Below are positions 4,883 to 5,869 of a stretch of 5,869 nucleotides of DNA, piece after piece (position 1 is the first letter of the stretch; each line of letters begins with the position of its first letter). Under the pieces are notes generated by a model. The model worked only from the letters and a program-made list of their open reading frames with translations, had not been told where the DNA came from and searched no databases. Both the position numbers and the translations under genes were made by a program. The stretch covers positions 1 through 5,869 of the forward strand of contig CAUCIO010000145.1 of the NCBI GenBank assembly GCA_958442925.1, read 5' to 3'. Source of the stretch: an uncultured Clostridium sp. Lineage in GTDB: Bacteria; Bacillota; Clostridia; Lachnospirales; Lachnospiraceae.

Positions 4883-5869
4883 TTGAGTTCCCTCCCATAG
4901 AGAGCCAGAGTCAGTTCCTCCAGGCTCGTATTATTGTTATCAAAAATTTTAAATACCTTTCCCTGGTGCATGACTGCAATTCTGTCACAGATTCGCAAAA
5001 GCTCTTCCAGTTCTCCGGAAGCAACCACCAGTGTTGTATGGTATTCTTTGTTGATCTTTAAAAGCCACTCTAAAATCAGTTCCTTGGAGTAGACATCGAT
5101 TCCCCTTGTAGGTTCTCCAATTAAAAGCAGCTCCGGCTGGAAGGTAATCGCCCGGCTGACGCATACTTTCTGCTGATTTCCGCCGGAAAGCTCCCTCACC
5201 TTCTGCTCCGGGCCTCTGCACACAATGTTTAAAAGCTCTATCATCTTCCGGGTGTGTGCATCCACTGCCTTGTGATTCAGCATGGAAAGAGCCGGACATT
5301 TCTGAAAACGCAGAAACTCCGGGTGAACCTTTTCTGTACCGAACACCATATTTTCCCAGATAGGACTGTCCAGCAGCAGACTGGCTGAGCTGCGGTCCTC
5401 TGAGAGATAATAAATTCTGTTCTGTATCAGCTGCTCTGTATCTCCCCGTCTTAACGTCTTTCCCTGATAAACTGCCTCATACTCTGCCTTTTTCATACCG
5501 AACAGTCCGTCTAACAGATCCTCCTGTCCCTGTCCGGCCAATCCGGTAATCCCCAGAACCTCTCCCTGAAATACATCCAGCTGCTGATTATCCGGAAGTC
5601 CCCTGTAGGAAAACAGGACCTGGCTTCCTGACTGGGTTTCATGGCGTCTGGCCTTTACGATTTCCCTGCCCACCATATCGTCGGCAAATTTTTCTGCATC
5701 GAATTCTTCTTTTTTATAGGTAGAAATCAGTTCTCCGTCACGCAGAACGGAAACACGGTCACATACCTCCATAATCTCATCCAGACGGTGGGAAATAAAT
5801 AAAACAGCGATTCCCTCTCTGTCGATCTCGCGGATACAGGTTAAAAGTCCTTTTGTCTCTGTAATATTC
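4879..5869 (-). CDS. Double-domain ABC importer ATPase, RbsA/MglA type (partial, N-terminal part missing)
   Basis: 329 complete residues plus one base of a further codon are visible; the gene runs past the right edge. The frame remains open upstream of the ATG at 5772, so that ATG is internal. Visible residues 25-31 (ISHRLDE, switch His at 27) are the end of the first nucleotide-binding domain. They are followed by the VCDRVSVLRDGELI strand pair and the family's MVGREI linker motif (about 65-70). The second domain then follows complete: a degenerate Walker A, GLAGQGQED (109-117, Gln where the Lys should be), signature LSGGNQQKV (227-235), Walker B LLLIGEPTRGIDV (247-259), and ASGELEE (283-289) with no switch His. 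A degraded second Walker A and a missing second His are normal in the RbsA/MglA/XylG family, where one site is the main hydrolytic one. It powers the two permeases from the cytoplasmic face. It is the first gene visible in the operon; usual family length is about 500 residues. Confidence 0.95.
   Translation of the reverse strand, partial: NITETKGLLTCIREIDREGIAVLFISHRLDEIMEVCDRVSVLRDGELISTYKKEEFDAEKFADDMVGREIVKARRHETQSGSQVLFSYRGLPDNQQLDVFQGEVLGITGLAGQGQEDLLDGLFGMKKAEYEAVYQGKTLRRGDTEQLIQNRIYYLSEDRSSASLLLDSPIWENMVFGTEKVHPEFLRFQKCPALSMLNHKAVDAHTRKMIELLNIVCRGPEQKVRELSGGNQQKVCVSRAITFQPELLLIGEPTRGIDVYSKELILEWLLKINKEYHTTLVVASGELEELLRICDRIAVMHQGKVFKIFDNNNTSLEELTLALYGRELK

Noticed and set aside
4879..5869. 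The Lys-to-Gln change in the second Walker A and missing switch His as signs of an inactive or decayed ATPase
   Set aside because: The same degeneration of the second domain is normal for the RbsA/MglA/XylG family. Signature and Walker B motifs are intact.
1513..5869. Assigning a ribose, galactose or nucleoside substrate to the importer
   Set aside because: The architecture is shared by many substrates, the binding protein is not of a characterised type, and no catabolic gene is in view.

Overview
The window reads like a gut Bacillota genome, most likely a Lachnospiraceae/clostridial relative. The reasons are moderate GC genes around AT-rich spacers, strong GGAGG-type ribosome binding sites, a lipoprotein signal peptide, and a Gram-positive capsule cassette (CpsB-type PHP phosphatase followed by a CpsC/YveK-type Wzz protein). 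All recognisable genes lie on the minus strand, so transcription runs from high to low coordinates. Species assignment is inference only.

Region 1 (5869 down to 1460) is an ABC importer operon of the ribose/galactose/nucleoside architecture. It holds a double-domain ATPase (5' part beyond the window), two tandem membrane permeases of identical length (347 aa each), and an abundant-type lipoprotein that I recognise as probably DUF3798, acting as the likely solute-binding subunit. The genes are translationally coupled (4-nt and 20-nt overlaps) except for an 81-nt gap before the lipoprotein. The operon ends in a strong intrinsic terminator at 1460-1497. The substrate cannot be read from the sequence.

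Region 2 (1440 down to 1194) is the most interesting part. It is an AT-rich, non-coding 247-bp segment bounded by a 30-bp inverted repeat (28 of 30 positions identical). Between the repeats is a credible sigma-A promoter (TTGATT, 17 bp, TATTCT with an extended -10 TG) that points at the capsule genes. This is the architecture of an invertible, phase-variable promoter (inverton). In the orientation present here the promoter faces cpsB (ON). If flipped, it would fire into the bidirectional-looking terminator (OFF). No recombinase gene is visible in the window, so the recombinase would act from elsewhere.

Region 3 (1154 down to 1) is the start of a capsule/exopolysaccharide operon: a CpsB/YwqE-family PHP tyrosine-protein phosphatase, then 5 nt later the N-terminal 143 codons of a Wzz/CpsC-type chain-length and tyrosine-kinase-activator protein that runs off the left edge. 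The kinase (CpsD) and glycosyltransferases are expected further left but are not seen. Taken together, the window suggests capsule production controlled by DNA inversion, next to an unrelated, constitutively oriented nutrient importer.
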